From: Prochlorococcus sp. AG-311-D23
GTDB taxonomy: Bacteria > Cyanobacteriota > Cyanobacteriia > PCC-6307 > Cyanobiaceae
NCBI GenBank assembly: GCA_003284445.1
Contig: QBVH01000007.1
Span: 1 to 64,000, forward strand
DNA: 64,000 nucleotides
Reading direction: 5' to 3'
The notes beneath the pieces are model-generated. The model saw only the letters and a program-made list of their open reading frames with translations, had not been told where the DNA came from and did not search any database. Shown here in pieces: positions 9,988 through 19,178 of this stretch. Position 1 is the first letter of the stretch. Every line of letters begins with the position of its first letter. The position numbers were made by a program, and so were the translations under genes.

Positions 9988-11019
9988 TCATTTACGCTCC
10001 GTTTTGATTCTTGTTTTATGAATTAATTTAATAAATTTTCTCCTCCAATTATTTGTAGGTAATATTCTCGCTATGGGTCTTAACTTACTTCTTCTTTCTT
10101 TATGACTTCTAATCCCAAGTAAAATATCATAAAGAAAATTTAGACTATCTTTTTTAGTTTGAAAAATCCCCATTCTTTGAGGCGACCCTTTTTGATCTAA
10201 AAGTGGTTTTGTGGCCTCGTAGGCTGGTTTATATTCAAACCATGGAATAGAGGGCCATAAATGATGAACTAAATGATAATTTTGACCCATTATTAGTAAG
10301 TTCATTAATTTACTTGGATAAACTCTTGCGTTCTTCCATCTATTCCTAGACCGAAAAGGTCTATGTGGTAAGTAATCAAAAAATATTCCTAAGGTAACTC
10401 CAACCATTAACGCTGGTCCAAACCATAAATTATAAATAACATTCATAAAATTATATTTAATTCCGGCAATGACTATGCAAATAAATATTCCTCTCTCAAT
10501 TCCCCATTGCATTAGTTCAAACTTTCTCCAAAGTTTTCGCTCGAAGAAAAAATATTCATGATAAAAAAATCTTGGAGCAATTAACCAAATAGGTCCAAAG
10601 GTGCTAACTATGTGATCTGGGTCATTTTTGGGGTCATTAACGTATTTGTGATGCTCTAGATGAACTCTTGTGAAAACTGGGAAACTAAAACCTAGTAATA
10701 TCGCTGACCCATGCCCCATGAATTGATTGATCCATTTGTTTGGATGGGCAGCATTGTGGCAGGCATCATGAATAACGGTCCCTTCCATATGAAGAGCTAA
10801 AAAAGCTAATGCAACTAAAATTGGTAACGGCCAATTCCCTTGGTACCACTGCCAAATACTAATTATTGCAAGTAAATAACCACCAAAGAAAAGTAACAAA
10901 GTTAAGTTTAGAGGCTTGGGCGGATCGAGATATTCTTGTATCCCCTTTTGCCAGTCACGCAACGACTTAAGTTTTTCCTTAGCCTCATTTTTATCAGACC
11001 TCGATAAGCACTGGGTCAT
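9988..11019 (-). CDS. crtR: Beta-carotene hydroxylase CrtR
   Basis: Membrane di-iron hydroxylase of the fatty-acid-desaturase superfamily. It converts beta-carotene to zeaxanthin, the main photoprotective carotenoid of Prochlorococcus. The three histidine boxes are all present: HDACHNAAH (His84, His88, His92), HLEHH, and HLVHH followed by LWPSIPW. Hydrophobic segments lie around residues 38-58 and 66-80 and between boxes. At 343 residues it matches cyanobacterial CrtR rather than the shorter CrtZ family. The next upstream feature is tRNA-Leu on the same strand. Confidence 0.92.
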   Translation of the reverse strand: MTQCLSRSDKNEAKEKLKSLRDWQKGIQEYLDPPKPLNLTLLLFFGGYLLAIISIWQWYQGNWPLPILVALAFLALHMEGTVIHDACHNAAHPNKWINQFMGHGSAILLGFSFPVFTRVHLEHHKYVNDPKNDPDHIVSTFGPIWLIAPRFFYHEYFFFERKLWRKFELMQWGIERGIFICIVIAGIKYNFMNVIYNLWFGPALMVGVTLGIFFDYLPHRPFRSRNRWKNARVYPSKLMNLLIMGQNYHLVHHLWPSIPWFEYKPAYEATKPLLDQKGSPQRMGIFQTKKDSLNFLYDILLGIRSHKERRSKLRPIARILPTNNWRRKFIKLIHKTRIKTERK

Positions 11020-11068
11020 TGCTGGATGTGATTGAGATTAATTGAGTTCGTACAGCTTAATTAAAAAA

Positions 11069-11150
11069 TGCCCACCGGGAGACTTGAACTCCCACGACCA
11101 AAGTCACTGGTACCTAAAACCAGCGCGTCTACCAATTCCGCCAGGTGGGC
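11069..11150 (-). tRNA. tRNA-Leu (anticodon UAG)
   Basis: On the minus strand a class II tRNA folds from GCCCACC (5' at 11150) to GGTGGGC plus discriminator A (11069). The anticodon stem CTGGT/ACCAG holds the loop TTTAGGT, giving anticodon UAG for leucine. A variable arm longer than in class I tRNAs follows, then the T-arm sequence GTTCAAGTC. The 3' CCA is not encoded. Confidence 0.95.
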
Positions 11151-11352
11151 CAAAGGTTCTTACCGATTGTCAATTGATTCTAGCAGCTCATAGATGGCTA
11201 TTTAAAGACTATTTTTGATTCGTGAACTTAAAAAGATTAATGTAAATTTCATATTTGTGTATGAAAAAATTGAAATTGTCTTTTTATTACGCATGATTGT
11301 TAGTTTTTCAATAAGCCTCTCTAACTACAAAATATATTTAGATTGAGAAAAT

Positions 11353-11871
11353 ATGATTGTTTCTATTTTTGGATACTTATTTCTTTTTGTTGGGATTTTG
11401 GTATTGGCTTTACCTTTAATGCTTGTCGAAATCAGTAGACCGAGAGATTGGTTGATGGGTGGACTTTTTTTATTTTTAGGATTATTTCTTTTGGTGGAGA
11501 ATGAACTTTTAGGAGGTTCAATAGATTTACTTGTTATCTCTATGGCAATTTTGTACGGAAAAATGATTTTAGAAATTATTCAAAATAGGTGGTATCAATT
11601 AAGTTCTGAAGAAAAAAAGCGGATTGGATCTTTTCAAAGATGGTTTGAATCTTTCAAACAGCTAGGCCAAAGCTTTGCGTTCCTAGGAAAGGGATTTTTA
11701 AATTTTTTTGCAAGCTTTTGGACTAAATCTGAAAAACCGTCAAAAGAAAAAAAATGGGTTCATCCAGAATTGAAAGAAGAAGTTCTAAAGAAAGTATTGG
11801 ATCGAACTGTTTCCAATGAGCCTAAAAAGATCAGAAATAACGAATTATCAGAAAATGAAGAGACTTCTTGA
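11353..11871 (+). CDS. Ycf66-like membrane protein
   Basis: A 172-residue protein with three closely spaced hydrophobic segments in residues 1-75 and a charged, Lys/Glu-rich C-terminal half. The pattern of the first half (a hydrophobic helix, a short polar ISRPRDW turn, two more helices, then ILEIIQNRWYQLSSEEKK) resembles the cyanobacterial/plastid Ycf66 family. Function is unknown. It lies just upstream of ileS on the same strand with a 51-bp gap and may be co-transcribed. The family assignment rests on pattern memory, not an alignment. Confidence 0.6.
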   Translation: MIVSIFGYLFLFVGILVLALPLMLVEISRPRDWLMGGLFLFLGLFLLVENELLGGSIDLLVISMAILYGKMILEIIQNRWYQLSSEEKKRIGSFQRWFESFKQLGQSFAFLGKGFLNFFASFWTKSEKPSKEKKWVHPELKEEVLKKVLDRTVSNEPKKIRNNELSENEETS

Positions 11872-11922
11872 TAAAGTTATATGGCTCCAGGCACCCATGC
11901 TGACTATTGAATATTTCTCAAA

Positions 11923-14826
11923 GTGAATAATATCAATAAAAATTCTCAAAAGGATCGTCCCTCTTATAAAGACACTCTCAACCTTTTGCAGACTAATTTC
12001 GGAATGAGGGCTAATGCGCTTCTAAGAGAACCTGAGTTACAAGATTTTTGGACCAAAAAAAAGATAGATTTCGAATTAGGATTAAATAATTCTGGAGAGA
12101 CTTTTACTTTGCATGATGGTCCACCATATGCAAATGGGACGCTTCATATGGGTCATGCTCTCAACAAAGTATTGAAGGACATAATCAATAAATTTCAAAC
12201 AATGCAAGGAAAAAAAGTTTGCTTTGTCCCTGGATGGGATTGTCATGGATTGCCTATTGAATTGAAAGTTCTTCAAGCTTTGGATAAAACTCAACGAGCT
12301 GAATTAACCCCTATTAAATTGAGAAAAAAAGCAGCTGCTTATGCAAAAAAGCAAGTTTCTCAACAAATGGATGGTTTTAAAAGATGGGGAGTATGGGCTG
12401 ATTGGGATAAACCATATTTAACTTTAGACAAAAAGTTTGAAGCTTCTCAGATCAAGTTGTTTGGCGAAATGGTTTTTAAGGGATACATATATCGTGGTCT
12501 AAAACCAGTTCATTGGAGTCCAAGTTCTCAAACTGCCCTAGCCGAGGCAGAATTAGAATATCCCTCCGGTCATGTAAGTAAAAGTATTTATGTGGGATTT
12601 CAAGTTGATCAAATACCAAAAATATTAACCCAAGAAATTTCTAATCAAGCACCAGACTTATTGAATTCTGAAGGGAAATCAAATGAAATCAAACTTGTCA
12701 TTTGGACTACCACACCTTGGACAATTCCTGCCAATGAGGCTATAGCTGTCAACCAAAAATTAGATTATGTAATTGCACAAAGTTCTGATAGATCATTAAT
12801 AATTATTGCTAATAATCTTTTGGAGGAAGTCTCTGAAAGTGTAGGGATTCGTTATCAAAAAAAAGTATTGATTAAAGGATCAATATTGGATGGAATTTTG
12901 TATAAACATCCTTTATTTGATAAAAGAAGTCCTGTTGTATTAGGAGGCGATTATATAACAACTGAATCAGGAACAGGATTAGTTCATACTGCTCCAGGAC
13001 ATGGTGTTGATGACTTTAATACTTGTAAAAAATATAAGTTACCAATTTCTTGTTCTGTAGATGCAAAAGGTTTTCTAACAAAAGAAACCGGAAAATTTGA
13101 AGGCCTAAATGTATTAAAAGATGCTGATAACGTCATAATAAATGACCTCATCAGTACTGGATCTTTGCTTAAACAAATTCCATATGAGCATAGGTATCCT
13201 TATGATTGGAGAACTAAAAAACCAACTATTTTCAGAGCTACAGAGCAATGGTTTGCTTCTCTTGATGGATTTAGGGAGAAAGCACTTTCTGCGATAGAAG
13301 ATGTTACCTGGCTTCCTGAATCTGGAAAAAATAGAATTGATTCTATGGTTAGTGAAAGAGGAGACTGGTGTATCTCTCGACAAAGGACTTGGGGAGTACC
13401 GATACCTGTATTTTATGAAAAAAACGGAAAAGAAATCTTGCTTAATAAAGAAACTATTTCTCATATAGCCAATTTATTTTCTATCCATGGAGCAGATGTT
13501 TGGTGGGAATATGAAGTATCTCAATTATTACCTTCTTCCTATTTGAATGAGGCAGATCGATGGCAAAAAGGTACCGATACTATGGATGTTTGGTTTGACT
13601 CTGGCTCTAGTTGGTCTTCAGTTACTTATGAGAAAGAAAATTTAAATTATCCTGCTGATTTGTATTTGGAGGGATCTGATCAACATCGGGGTTGGTTTCA
13701 GTCCTCATTATTAACCTCTGTAGCAGTTAATGAACATGCACCTTTTAAAAAAGTACTTACACATGGTTTTGCTTTAGATGAGAATGGGAGGAAAATGAGT
13801 AAATCCTTAGGAAATATTATTGATCCTTTAGTAATAATTAATGGTGGCTCAAATAAGAAATTAGATCCTGCATATGGAGCTGATGTTTTGAGGCTATGGG
13901 TTAGTTCTGTTGATTACTCTGCAGACGTTCCAATTGGATCAAGTATACTTAAGCAAATTTCTGATGTTTATCGTAAGGTTCGGAATACCTCTAGGTATCT
14001 TTTAGGCAACCTATATGATTTTGATTATAAAAACGATTCCATTGATATTTCTAACCTTCCACTGCTAGATAAATGGATGTTGAATAGAACATCTGAAGTG
14101 ATCGATGAAATATCAGAAGCATACTCTAACTTTGAATTTTCGAAATTTTTCCAGACAATTCAGAATTTTTGTGTAGTTGATTTGTCTAATTTTTACTTAG
14201 ATATAGCCAAAGATAGGTTGTATGTTAGCTCCAAAGCTGACTTTAGAAGAAGAAGTTGTCAGACAGTTTTATCCTTGGTCATTGAGAAAATATCTGGCTT
14301 AATTGCACCTGTTTTATGTCATATGGCAGAGGATATTTGGCAAAATATTCCATATAGCTTAGAGGAAGCTTCAGTCTTTCAAAGAGGATGGCCTACTGCC
14401 CCTAAATCATGGAGAAATAGTAGTTTTAATTGCCATGTTATTGAACTCCGCAAACTTAGATCAGTCATTAATCGGATGTTGGAGAGCTGTAGAAATAATC
14501 AAGAGTTAGGTTCTTCTTTGGAAGCATCAGTCAGGATTGATATTTCTGATGAAAAAGTTCAAGCTGCTATTGAATGGTTGGCTAAAAGCGAATCTAATAA
14601 TGTTGATGTACTAAGAGATTGGTTCCTAGTATCATCTTTACAAATTGGGGGTGAGCCTTGGGCTGAAGTTTTAGTTGTCGAGGATAATGATCTTGCTTCC
14701 GTTGAGATTGCAAAAGCAAGAGGATTTAAGTGTGAAAGATGCTGGCATTATGAAATTGAAATGAGTAACAATCAACAACATCCAAATATTTGTAAAAGGT
14801 GTGAAAAAGTAGTTTTAGCTATTTAA
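11923..14826 (+). CDS. ileS: Isoleucyl-tRNA synthetase
   Basis: Class I aminoacyl-tRNA synthetase of 967 residues charging tRNA-Ile. It contains the HIGH signature as HMGH in [14 protein letters not shown], the editing domain with [12 protein letters not shown] and [12 protein letters not shown], the KMSKS loop in [10 protein letters not shown], and a C-terminal zinc finger with CERCW and CKRCE. This is the bacterial type. The start is a GTG at 11923. An ATG at 11881 lies in the same frame but runs into a stop after nine codons, so it is not the start. Confidence 0.97.
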   Translation: MNNINKNSQKDRPSYKDTLNLLQTNFGMRANALLREPELQDFWTKKKIDFELGLNNSGETFTLHDGPPYANGTLHMGHALNKVLKDIINKFQTMQGKKVCFVPGWDCHGLPIELKVLQALDKTQRAELTPIKLRKKAAAYAKKQVSQQMDGFKRWGVWADWDKPYLTLDKKFEASQIKLFGEMVFKGYIYRGLKPVHWSPSSQTALAEAELEYPSGHVSKSIYVGFQVDQIPKILTQEISNQAPDLLNSEGKSNEIKLVIWTTTPWTIPANEAIAVNQKLDYVIAQSSDRSLIIIANNLLEEVSESVGIRYQKKVLIKGSILDGILYKHPLFDKRSPVVLGGDYITTESGTGLVHTAPGHGVDDFNTCKKYKLPISCSVDAKGFLTKETGKFEGLNVLKDADNVIINDLISTGSLLKQIPYEHRYPYDWRTKKPTIFRATEQWFASLDGFREKALSAIEDVTWLPESGKNRIDSMVSERGDWCISRQRTWGVPIPVFYEKNGKEILLNKETISHIANLFSIHGADVWWEYEVSQLLPSSYLNEADRWQKGTDTMDVWFDSGSSWSSVTYEKENLNYPADLYLEGSDQHRGWFQSSLLTSVAVNEHAPFKKVLTHGFALDENGRKMSKSLGNIIDPLVIINGGSNKKLDPAYGADVLRLWVSSVDYSADVPIGSSILKQISDVYRKVRNTSRYLLGNLYDFDYKNDSIDISNLPLLDKWMLNRTSEVIDEISEAYSNFEFSKFFQTIQNFCVVDLSNFYLDIAKDRLYVSSKADFRRRSCQTVLSLVIEKISGLIAPVLCHMAEDIWQNIPYSLEEASVFQRGWPTAPKSWRNSSFNCHVIELRKLRSVINRMLESCRNNQELGSSLEASVRIDISDEKVQAAIEWLAKSESNNVDVLRDWFLVSSLQIGGEPWAEVLVVEDNDLASVEIAKARGFKCERCWHYEIEMSNNQQHPNICKRCEKVVLAI

Positions 14827-14857
14827 AAAGGAATTGATAATAAATGTTATTTAGTCT

Positions 14858-15481
14858 TTAAAATTTACCTGCGAAACGACCATTTTTTGGTAATTGTATG
14901 AGCAACCATTGTAGTAAACCTATTAAATACAATATTAGAGCTAAATATGCAAAAAATGTAGCAAACCCACTGCTCCAATTACCGTCTAAAACAAATTTTA
15001 TTATTGTTTTTGTTGTGATGAATGAATTAAATGGAATCTCTCTCCAACTATCACAATAGTTCTCATTAATTGAATTCAAACATCTCCAACTAAATAGATG
15101 AAGTCCAGTATTTAGTAAGGACCAAAAAGTTAATGTCCAACGCCAAATTCGTGTAGTTAAAGCAATTGGTTTGTGAGCAGGCATTGCATCAATTTCTTGA
15201 TTTAAATCAAACCAAAACCAAATGGAACTAACCATAAGTATTGGGGAAATAAATGAAATTAATTGACCTAATTGGCTCTCAACACTAAGAAATAAAAGGT
15301 TTATCGCATAAAGACTAGAAACTTTCCAGTAAATTGATAAAAGTCGATCAATAGAGTTCGAATTCGATCTTTTTGCCCAAATCAATAGAAATAATGGGAG
15401 ACCGACTGCGAAGGTAGCAGCAATTCGATATGAGAGCCAAACTAGTATTTGGAATTGAGGTTCAGTCAAAAAAAATCTCAT
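14858..15481 (-). CDS. DUF3177 membrane protein
   Basis: A 207-residue integral membrane protein with about five hydrophobic segments and a short conserved-looking motif, LNQEIDAMPAHKPIALTTRIWRW, split here around the third segment. It resembles the DUF3177 family, which is confined to cyanobacteria. Function is unknown. It lies convergent to ileS (31 bp between stops) and divergent from trmB, a neighbourhood I associate with this family in marine picocyanobacteria. Confidence 0.65.
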   Translation of the reverse strand: MRFFLTEPQFQILVWLSYRIAATFAVGLPLFLLIWAKRSNSNSIDRLLSIYWKVSSLYAINLLFLSVESQLGQLISFISPILMVSSIWFWFDLNQEIDAMPAHKPIALTTRIWRWTLTFWSLLNTGLHLFSWRCLNSINENYCDSWREIPFNSFITTKTIIKFVLDGNWSSGFATFFAYLALILYLIGLLQWLLIQLPKNGRFAGKF

Positions 15482-15740
15482 TCATATCTATTATCAACCT
15501 TAAGGCATTCTTTTTATGATTATTCTTAATTTTTAAAGTATTTTCTCTATATTTGCAGAACTCTGAGATCATTAATCCAATTCCACTCTTGATTGCTTAA
15601 TGATGATCTACCAATTAAAGTTAAATAATTAAAAACTCTAATCAAAAAAAATAAATTGGTCTGTCTTTATATCATCTTTTGAAAAATATAATTGACTTGC
15701 TAACATAATAATCTGATTTATTTATTTCAGGTTTCATTTT

Positions 15741-16385
15741 GTGAGACAGCATGTAAATCCTTTAAGCCAATTTTTTCAGTTACCATTATCTCTTCCCAGT
15801 AAGAATGTTCTTTTTAAGAAATCTCACAATCCAATTCATTTAGATATTGGATCTGCAAAAGGTGAATTTCTGATTGAATTAGCAATAAAATATCCTGACT
15901 GGAATTTTGTTGGGCTTGAGATAAGAGAGCCTCTTGTTAGTTTATGTGAGAAGAAAAGAAGAAAATTAGAATTGGATAATTTAAAATTTTTATTTTGTAA
16001 TGTTAATGTCAGTCTAGATGAATGGTTATCTGATTTAGATTATGGTCAATTAAAAAGGGTTTCAATTCAATTTCCAGACCCTTGGTTTAAAAGAAAACAC
16101 TTCAAAAGGAGGGTTCTAAAAACAAATATTCTCAATTCAATTGCTAAAGCCATGAGTAAGGATGGCGAAATATTTATTCAAACCGATATATTCAAACTTA
16201 TCGAATATATGACTAATACGATTGATAAAAATAGATATTTTAATAAAAAAGAGGTAGGAGATCTCAGATTTATTGACGAAAATCCTTATCAGGTAAAGAC
16301 AGATAGAGAAATATTTTCTCTTAAGAAAAATTTGCTAATTTATAGAGCCATATATATTAGAAATAACCTATTATTCATTAATTAA
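15741..16385 (+). CDS. trmB: tRNA (guanine-N7)-methyltransferase
   Basis: SAM-dependent enzyme that methylates G46 in tRNA variable loops. Motifs visible in the 214 residues include HLDIGSAKGEFLIELA (SAM-binding motif I, near residue 32), VGLEIREPL, and the TrmB signature QFPDPWFKRKHFKRRVL near 115. The start is a GTG at 15741. The frame is closed shortly upstream and the resulting N-terminus (RQHVNPLSQFFQLP) is normal for the family. Confidence 0.93.
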   Translation: MRQHVNPLSQFFQLPLSLPSKNVLFKKSHNPIHLDIGSAKGEFLIELAIKYPDWNFVGLEIREPLVSLCEKKRRKLELDNLKFLFCNVNVSLDEWLSDLDYGQLKRVSIQFPDPWFKRKHFKRRVLKTNILNSIAKAMSKDGEIFIQTDIFKLIEYMTNTIDKNRYFNKKEVGDLRFIDENPYQVKTDREIFSLKKNLLIYRAIYIRNNLLFIN

Positions 16386-16395
16386 TATAAATTAT

Positions 16396-16422
16396 ACTTA
16401 AAATATATGATATGTTTTAAGT
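16396..16422. terminator. Weak AT-rich hairpin after trmB
   Basis: An 8-bp inverted repeat (ACTTAAAA and TTTTAAGT) spaced by 11 bases lies 10 bp after the trmB stop and before the thioredoxin gene. It is AT-only apart from one pair and lacks a clear T run, so terminator function is tentative. Confidence 0.25.
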
Positions 16423-16469
16423 TAAAGTTTATGTATATAATAATTAGAATAAAGAAAGTGTAAATTCTG

Positions 16470-17036
16470 ATGATTGATAACTCAAACTCAGATAAAGATC
16501 TAAGCTTCCTTCAAAAAATGTTTTTTGTTTTTCTTAGCCTTTTTTTAGTTGCTTTACTATTATTTTCCCGAAGTGGGTTTAAAGCTAATGCAATGCTTAA
16601 TCAATTGGCAAAGAACTCTCTGGAACCAGATATAGCTTTGACAAATGGAAAACCTACAGTATTTGAATTTTATGCGGATTGGTGTGAAGCTTGCAAAGAA
16701 ATGGCTCCTGATATGTTTGATGCTGAAAAACTAAATTCAAATAAAATAGATATAGTTTTACTTAATGTTGATAATCCAAGGTGGTTTGATTTGATTGATA
16801 AATATGATGTTAATGGTATTCCTAAATTAACTTTTTTTAACGATAAAGGAGAATTTATGGGATTTTCATTAGGAGTTAGAAAATATAGAGAACTTAATGA
16901 AATTTTTCTTGCTTTAATTAATAATTCTGATTTACCTTCTTATACTAAATTATCAACTTCAAGTAATTTGATTTCTAAAAATAATTTAAAAGTGTCAAAT
17001 AATATTATTTCAGAAGGTCCTAGAGATCATAGCTAG
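16470..17036 (+). CDS. txlA: Membrane-anchored thioredoxin-like protein (TxlA/HCF164 type)
   Basis: Predicted thiol-disulfide oxidoreductase of 188 residues. A single hydrophobic anchor (about residues 16-33) is followed by a thioredoxin fold with the active site YADWCEACKEMAPD and the cis-Pro loop GIPKLTFF. This layout matches cyanobacterial TxlA and plant HCF164, which act at the thylakoid lumen in cytochrome b6f or photosystem assembly. That role is inferred here by similarity. The 3' end overlaps the convergent thyX stop by 4 bp. Confidence 0.82.
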   Translation: MIDNSNSDKDLSFLQKMFFVFLSLFLVALLLFSRSGFKANAMLNQLAKNSLEPDIALTNGKPTVFEFYADWCEACKEMAPDMFDAEKLNSNKIDIVLLNVDNPRWFDLIDKYDVNGIPKLTFFNDKGEFMGFSLGVRKYRELNEIFLALINNSDLPSYTKLSTSSNLISKNNLKVSNNIISEGPRDHS

Positions 17037-17671
17037 ACTATCCAGTTTAAAGCGGATGAAACTACGGGATATTCTTGTGAGAATATATTTTTACATTCTT
17101 GTGCGATCACCATATGCTCTTTTTGCGTTCCATGTCCAGTTCTAAGATTTATGTAATGAATCCACGAACGACATGATCCTGTCATGTAAATTCTGGTTGG
17201 CGTAGCAAGTGGAAGTACAAATCTTGCACATTCTTTGGCTATTCCAGCTTCTAACATCTCTTCATAAAGTTCTTTGTTTTGATCAAATTGTTGTTTGATT
17301 TTTTTGTTGAATGCATTGATAATTTCTTTTGGTAAGTCTGAGATAGAATTTTGTCTATTTTTGTTATCTTGTCTTCTTAATTCTGGTATGGGAATTTCTC
17401 CTAATTGCATGCTATCTGCATAGCGTTGTGAGAATTCTTGAAAGGTAAATGATCGATGTCTTAAAATTTGTGCAGCAATTCCTCTAGTAGTTTCTATTTG
17501 CAAAGTCATATAAGCTTGCTCAAATACACTCCAATGTTCATTTTTAATGCAATACCCAATTAATTTCGTAAAGTCATCATTCTCTTGATTTTTTGGATTA
17601 CTAACCCTGGCAATATATGCCATGCTTTTTTCAGCGTCTGGCGTAGAAGTTATTAATTGAACACAACTCAT
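17033..17671 (-). CDS. thyX: Flavin-dependent thymidylate synthase ThyX
   Basis: Makes dTMP from dUMP with methylene-tetrahydrofolate, FAD and NADPH. The diagnostic ThyX motif RHR-x7-S is present at residues 71-81 (RHRSFTFQEFS), followed by QRY. At 212 residues it has the family length. It follows dcd by 2 bp, so an operon dcd-thyX is likely: dCTP deaminase makes dUTP, and ThyX methylates the derived dUMP. The preceding cobO may belong to the same transcript. Confidence 0.96.
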   Translation of the reverse strand: MSCVQLITSTPDAEKSMAYIARVSNPKNQENDDFTKLIGYCIKNEHWSVFEQAYMTLQIETTRGIAAQILRHRSFTFQEFSQRYADSMQLGEIPIPELRRQDNKNRQNSISDLPKEIINAFNKKIKQQFDQNKELYEEMLEAGIAKECARFVLPLATPTRIYMTGSCRSWIHYINLRTGHGTQKEHMVIAQECKNIFSQEYPVVSSALNWIV

Positions 17672-17673
17672 AC

Positions 17674-18267
17674 TTAAACCTTTGCTAGGGTAACTTTTTC
17701 TTTTTGATATTGATATTTACCTTTCCTATCACTGTAAGTTGTTTCACAAGGATCTCCTTCAAAGAAAAGTAATTGACAAATTCCTTCATCAGCATAAATC
17801 CTGCAATCTGCTCCAGAACTATTACTGAACTCCAAAGTTAGATGACCTTCCCAGCTTGCTTCAGCAGGAGTTGTATTTACGATTATTCCTAGGCGCGCGT
17901 AGGTGCTTTTCCCAAGGCAAATAACTGTAATATTTCGTGGTACTTTCATTTTTTCTAATGCAACACCAAGGCCGTAAGAGTGTGCAGGTAAAATAAAGTA
18001 TTTACCATCCTCGTCTTCTTTTAAATCTGTAGGTTCTAAATTATCAGGATTAAACTTTTTCGGATTCATCACTGTTCCAGGTACATGCTTAAAAATCAAA
18101 AACTCTTTAGAGGAAAGACGTAAATCATATCCATATGATGAGCAACCAAAGCTTAAAACAGGAGATTTTTCTGATTCGGGCTCAAGATGTCTTATTAGCT
18201 TTTCTTGGAAAGGTTGAAGCATTCCTAATGAAGCCTGTTCAGCAATCCAAAGATCGTTTTTTAACAT
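17674..18267 (-). CDS. dcd: dCTP deaminase
   Basis: Deaminates dCTP to dUTP, feeding dUMP to thymidylate synthase. The trimeric dUTPase-like fold is recognised from SYGYDLRLS, PAHSYGLGVALEKMKVPRNI, CLGKSTYARLGIIVNTTPAEASWEGHLTLE with the catalytic Glu, and the closing strand GICQLLFFEG. Length is 197 residues. It abuts cobO with no gap upstream and thyX with 2 bp downstream, an arrangement consistent with one minus-strand operon. Confidence 0.94.
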   Translation of the reverse strand: MLKNDLWIAEQASLGMLQPFQEKLIRHLEPESEKSPVLSFGCSSYGYDLRLSSKEFLIFKHVPGTVMNPKKFNPDNLEPTDLKEDEDGKYFILPAHSYGLGVALEKMKVPRNITVICLGKSTYARLGIIVNTTPAEASWEGHLTLEFSNSSGADCRIYADEGICQLLFFEGDPCETTYSDRKGKYQYQKEKVTLAKV

Positions 18268-18864
18268 TTAATTGCAGCGTAATTCAGTGATTTGATCAGC
18301 CATTTTAATTACTTTAGGAGGGATTGATGGTCCAGTAAGAATAATATCTGTGGATGATGTTCGATTATTTATCAAGGAAATTAAATCATTTTCTTCAATG
18401 AAACCAAGATTGATAGCCATTCCTATTTCATCAAGAACGATTTTATCTATTTTTTTTTCGGTTAAACGTGCTTTGCAAAATTCCCAAAGTTCTTTGATCG
18501 CTTTTTCTTCATATTTTCTTTTTAAAGATAAATGTTCTTCTAATATTTTTTCTGGCAAGCACGTTTCAATTGCTGGCCTTAGCCACTCAAGTCGCCCGCA
18601 AAGATTGATAGCTCCACTTGGCCCTTGATTGACTCCACCTCTCAAGAATTGAGCAATTAAAACTTGGCTTCCCAGCCCTGCAGATCTAATTGCTTCACTA
18701 AGAACAACAGAAAAACTACCTCTAAAAGTAGAAGTGTGGATTTGAACTTGACCTTGAGTTTTAACTAGTTGTAAAGGCTTTCTAATGGGGGTAGGCCTTA
18801 AAGACGTCTCTGTTGACGGCGATGAACCCCTTTGTTGAGCATTAACGCTCACTTGTGCATTCAT
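18268..18864 (-). CDS. cobO: CobO/BtuR-family corrinoid adenosyltransferase homologue with degenerate P-loop
   Basis: Homologue of ATP:cob(I)alamin adenosyltransferase, 198 residues. The C-terminal half is convincing: KIVLDEIGMAINLGFI (Walker B region), then IILTGPSIPPKVIKMADQITELRC, which matches BtuR/CobO enzymes. The N-terminal strand and helix are also aligned (VQIHTS ... SQVLIAQFLRGG). However, the expected Walker A sequence GNGKGKTT is replaced by STFRGSFS (about residues 45-52), which has no P-loop lysine. The first 40 residues are Ser/Thr/Pro-rich. Either the family uses a modified site in these organisms or this is a non-catalytic relative. It is divergent from ntcA and directly precedes dcd. 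Confidence 0.75.
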   Translation of the reverse strand: MNAQVSVNAQQRGSSPSTETSLRPTPIRKPLQLVKTQGQVQIHTSTFRGSFSVVLSEAIRSAGLGSQVLIAQFLRGGVNQGPSGAINLCGRLEWLRPAIETCLPEKILEEHLSLKRKYEEKAIKELWEFCKARLTEKKIDKIVLDEIGMAINLGFIEENDLISLINNRTSSTDIILTGPSIPPKVIKMADQITELRCN

Positions 18865-19178
18865 CTTGTTTTTTTAGCAGAATGTCTTCAAATTAATCTA
18901 GCGGCATAAAAATTCTAATCAACCTACTTGACACTATCTGTGGTGTAAGGAGTGAAAATACTTGGTTGTCAAAACTATTAAGGCCCCAAAAGTGATTAAT
19001 ACAGGAAAAAGTAGTTTTTAATACTTTTTGAAAAAGAGTCGCTATTTTTTGAGGGAAAAAAGATACAATTTTCTAGAAAAAAACCGCATTGGATTAAAGA
19101 CTTAGGTTCAAAAAAGTCGCCATAGCTACATAAGATTTGTTCTCGATTTATTAATGTTCCCAGAACAGTTAATTAAAT
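18865..19178. other. Divergent control region between cobO and ntcA
   Basis: This 314-bp gap separates the divergent cobO and ntcA genes and must hold both promoters. A perfect NtcA site lies at 19011-19024. Candidate -10 boxes for ntcA are TATTTT at 19043-19048 and TACAAT at 19074-19079. I see no further gene in it. Confidence 0.6.
19011..19024 (+). promoter_or_regulatory. NtcA binding site upstream of ntcA
   Basis: The sequence GTAGTTTTTAATAC fits the NtcA operator consensus GTA-N8-TAC exactly. It lies 155 bp before the ntcA start codon, with a TATTTT box 18 bp downstream. Autoregulation of ntcA through such sites is known in other cyanobacteria. Whether this site is bound here is inference. 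Confidence 0.65.

Noticed and set aside
13114-13464. 116-residue minus-strand ORF within ileS
   Set aside because: Antisense to conserved IleRS sequence; no independent signal.
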